From contig JACPOX010000213.1 of assembly GCA_016191305.1 (NCBI GenBank), forward strand, positions 1 through 6,815: DNA of 6,815 bases. The letters run 5' to 3'. Position numbers and translations under genes: made by a program. Source of the DNA: Legionella longbeachae. GTDB lineage: Bacteria > Pseudomonadota > Gammaproteobacteria > Legionellales > Legionellaceae. Positions 5,587-6,815 of the stretch are shown one piece after another. A model generated the notes under the pieces. It ran no database searches, was not told where the DNA came from, and was given only the letters and a program-made list of their open reading frames with translations. Within the stretch, counting starts at the first letter, position 1, and each line of letters starts with the position of its first letter.

Positions 5587-6815
5587 CTAGAGACTATAAT
5601 ATAATTCAAACTCATAAGGATGAGTCATGCTTCTGATTTTACTGACTTCTTCATGCTTCATTGCGATGTAATTATTGATAAAATCAGCACTAAATACATC
5701 ACCTTGCAATAAGAAATCATGATCTGTTCCCAGATGATCTAAAGCTTGCTCCAAAGAAGCACATACAGTTGGAACATCACAAAGTTCTTCCGGTGGTAAA
5801 TCATAGAGATCTTTATCCATTGCTTGACCTGGATGTATTTTCTTTTGTATTCCATCGAGACCTGCCATCATCATTGCAGAAAATGCTAGATAAGGGTTCG
5901 CTGTAGGATCAGGGAAACGTACTTCTATACGACGTGCTTTTGGATTATTCACATGTGGAATACGAATCGCAGCAGATCGATTTCTTGCAGAATAGGCCAA
6001 TAAAACAGGAGCTTCAAATCCAGGAACCAATCGTTTATAGCTGTTTGTAGACGGATTAGTAAATGCATTTAAAGCACGCGCATGCTTTATTATGCCACCT
6101 ATATAAAAAAGGGCTGTTTCAGAAAGACCCGCATATTGATCTCCTGAGAATATATTAACGCCATTTTTGGACAACGATTGATGGCAATGCATTCCGCTAC
6201 CATTATCACCCACTAGAGGCTTTGGCATAAAAGTAGCAGTTTTTCCATAATTGTGGGCTACATTATGAACTACATATTTTAAAATTTGCAATTCATCAGC
6301 TTTTTTAGTCAATGAATCAAATTGAGTTGCAATCTCGCATTGATTAGCAGTAGCTACTTCATGATGATGTGCTTCAACTACCTGCCCTAAGGCTTCAAGA
6401 GTTAAACACATTGTAGAACGCATATCATGGGAAGAATCTACAGGAGGAACAGGAAAATAACCACCTTTTATAGGAGGACGATGTCCAATATTACCGCCCT
6501 CTATTTCTCTTCCCGAAAACCATTGTGCTTCTTCCGAGTCAATCTTATAAAAAGAACCACCAATACTTGTTTCCCATTGAACACTATCAAAGACAAAAAA
6601 TTCGGGTTCAGGTCCAAAATAAACAGTATCTGCAATGCCCGTGGATTGCAAATAAGCTTCTGCACGTAGGGAAAGTGATCTTGGGCAACGTTCATAACCC
6701 ATCATGGTTTTGGGATCAACAACGTTACAGCGAATAAATAGTGTATTGTCTTGAAAAAAAGGATCTAACTTCATTGTGTCCAAATCAGGCATTAATGACA
6801 AATCTGACTGGTGAA
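5587..6815 (-). CDS. glnA: Glutamine synthetase type I (GlnA), N-terminus beyond the window
   Basis: GlnA joins ammonia and glutamate to glutamine using ATP, as a cytosolic dodecamer. The open frame reaches the window edge: upstream of the apparent TTG/ATG starts it continues [10 protein letters not shown], matching E. coli NESDMVLMPD, so about 61 residues, including the active-site Asp50 loop, are missing. The 408 visible residues plus 61 give 469, exactly the E. coli length. Visible landmarks: [10 protein letters not shown] (metal-binding Glu), [10 protein letters not shown], the ATP/glutamate motif [33 protein letters not shown] and [16 protein letters not shown]. The adenylylation loop [12 protein letters not shown] puts its Tyr (codon 5803-5805) at position 398 counting Met, equivalent to E. 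coli Tyr397. This is therefore GSI-beta, expected to be regulated by GlnE and PII; neither gene is in the window. It leads the run glnA, DUF4124 gene, yaaA; its promoter lies outside. Confidence 0.97.
   Translation of the reverse strand, partial: HQSDLSLMPDLDTMKLDPFFQDNTLFIRCNVVDPKTMMGYERCPRSLSLRAEAYLQSTGIADTVYFGPEPEFFVFDSVQWETSIGGSFYKIDSEEAQWFSGREIEGGNIGHRPPIKGGYFPVPPVDSSHDMRSTMCLTLEALGQVVEAHHHEVATANQCEIATQFDSLTKKADELQILKYVVHNVAHNYGKTATFMPKPLVGDNGSGMHCHQSLSKNGVNIFSGDQYAGLSETALFYIGGIIKHARALNAFTNPSTNSYKRLVPGFEAPVLLAYSARNRSAAIRIPHVNNPKARRIEVRFPDPTANPYLAFSAMMMAGLDGIQKKIHPGQAMDKDLYDLPPEELCDVPTVCASLEQALDHLGTDHDFLLQGDVFSADFINNYIAMKHEEVSKIRSMTHPYEFELYYSL

Noticed and set aside
6790..6801. TTG at 6801 or ATG at 6792 as the glnA start
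   Set aside because: The frame stays open to the window edge and the residues before it (HQSD) match GlnA. The true start lies about 61 codons further on.

Overview
The window is AT-rich gammaproteobacterial DNA and looks like Legionella or a close relative. Three things point there: the gene set (HtpG, a PLP-dependent D-cysteine-desulfhydrase-like enzyme, YaaA, a DUF4124 envelope protein and type I glutamine synthetase), the low G+C of the intergenic DNA, and a tandem motif at 2976-2995 that fits the published PmrA regulatory element of Legionella. The genus is an inference; no rRNA or other marker gene is present.

Left part, minus strand: htpG (40-1882), the bacterial Hsp90, is broken. Its N-terminal 390 codons and last 224 codons are both well conserved but lie in different frames. 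About eight conserved residues are missing at the junction, which fits a small deletion between TTGCT repeats. A good sigma-32 type heat-shock promoter still stands in front of it (1922-1954). Upstream on the same strand is a fold-type II PLP enzyme (1959-2861), whose stop codon lies just next to that promoter.

Middle, plus strand: a divergent 176-bp intergenic region holds an AT-rich near-palindrome and a two-half-site PmrA-like box. These precede a 317-residue orphan protein (3038-3991) with a helical N-terminal part, a basic linker and an acidic, Phe/Asn-rich tail built of 18-residue repeats. Promoter, C-terminal composition and lack of recognisable family together suggest an undescribed Dot/Icm-type secreted effector. 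One of its repeats contains a core resembling the FFAT motif that binds eukaryotic VAP proteins. This is the most interesting part of the window.

Between 3992 and 4222 there is no gene. The region holds an inverted pair of GTAGGTTG...CCCAACA palindromic elements, bracketed by a 12-bp direct repeat. A third copy of the element lies at 1-26, just behind htpG, so this is probably a dispersed repeat family.

Right part, minus strand: glnA (5' end beyond the window), a DUF4124 envelope protein and yaaA follow each other with gaps of 16 and 19 bp and probably form one transcription unit. GlnA makes glutamine and keeps the adenylylation tyrosine; YaaA limits free iron damage under peroxide stress; the role of the DUF4124 protein is unknown.
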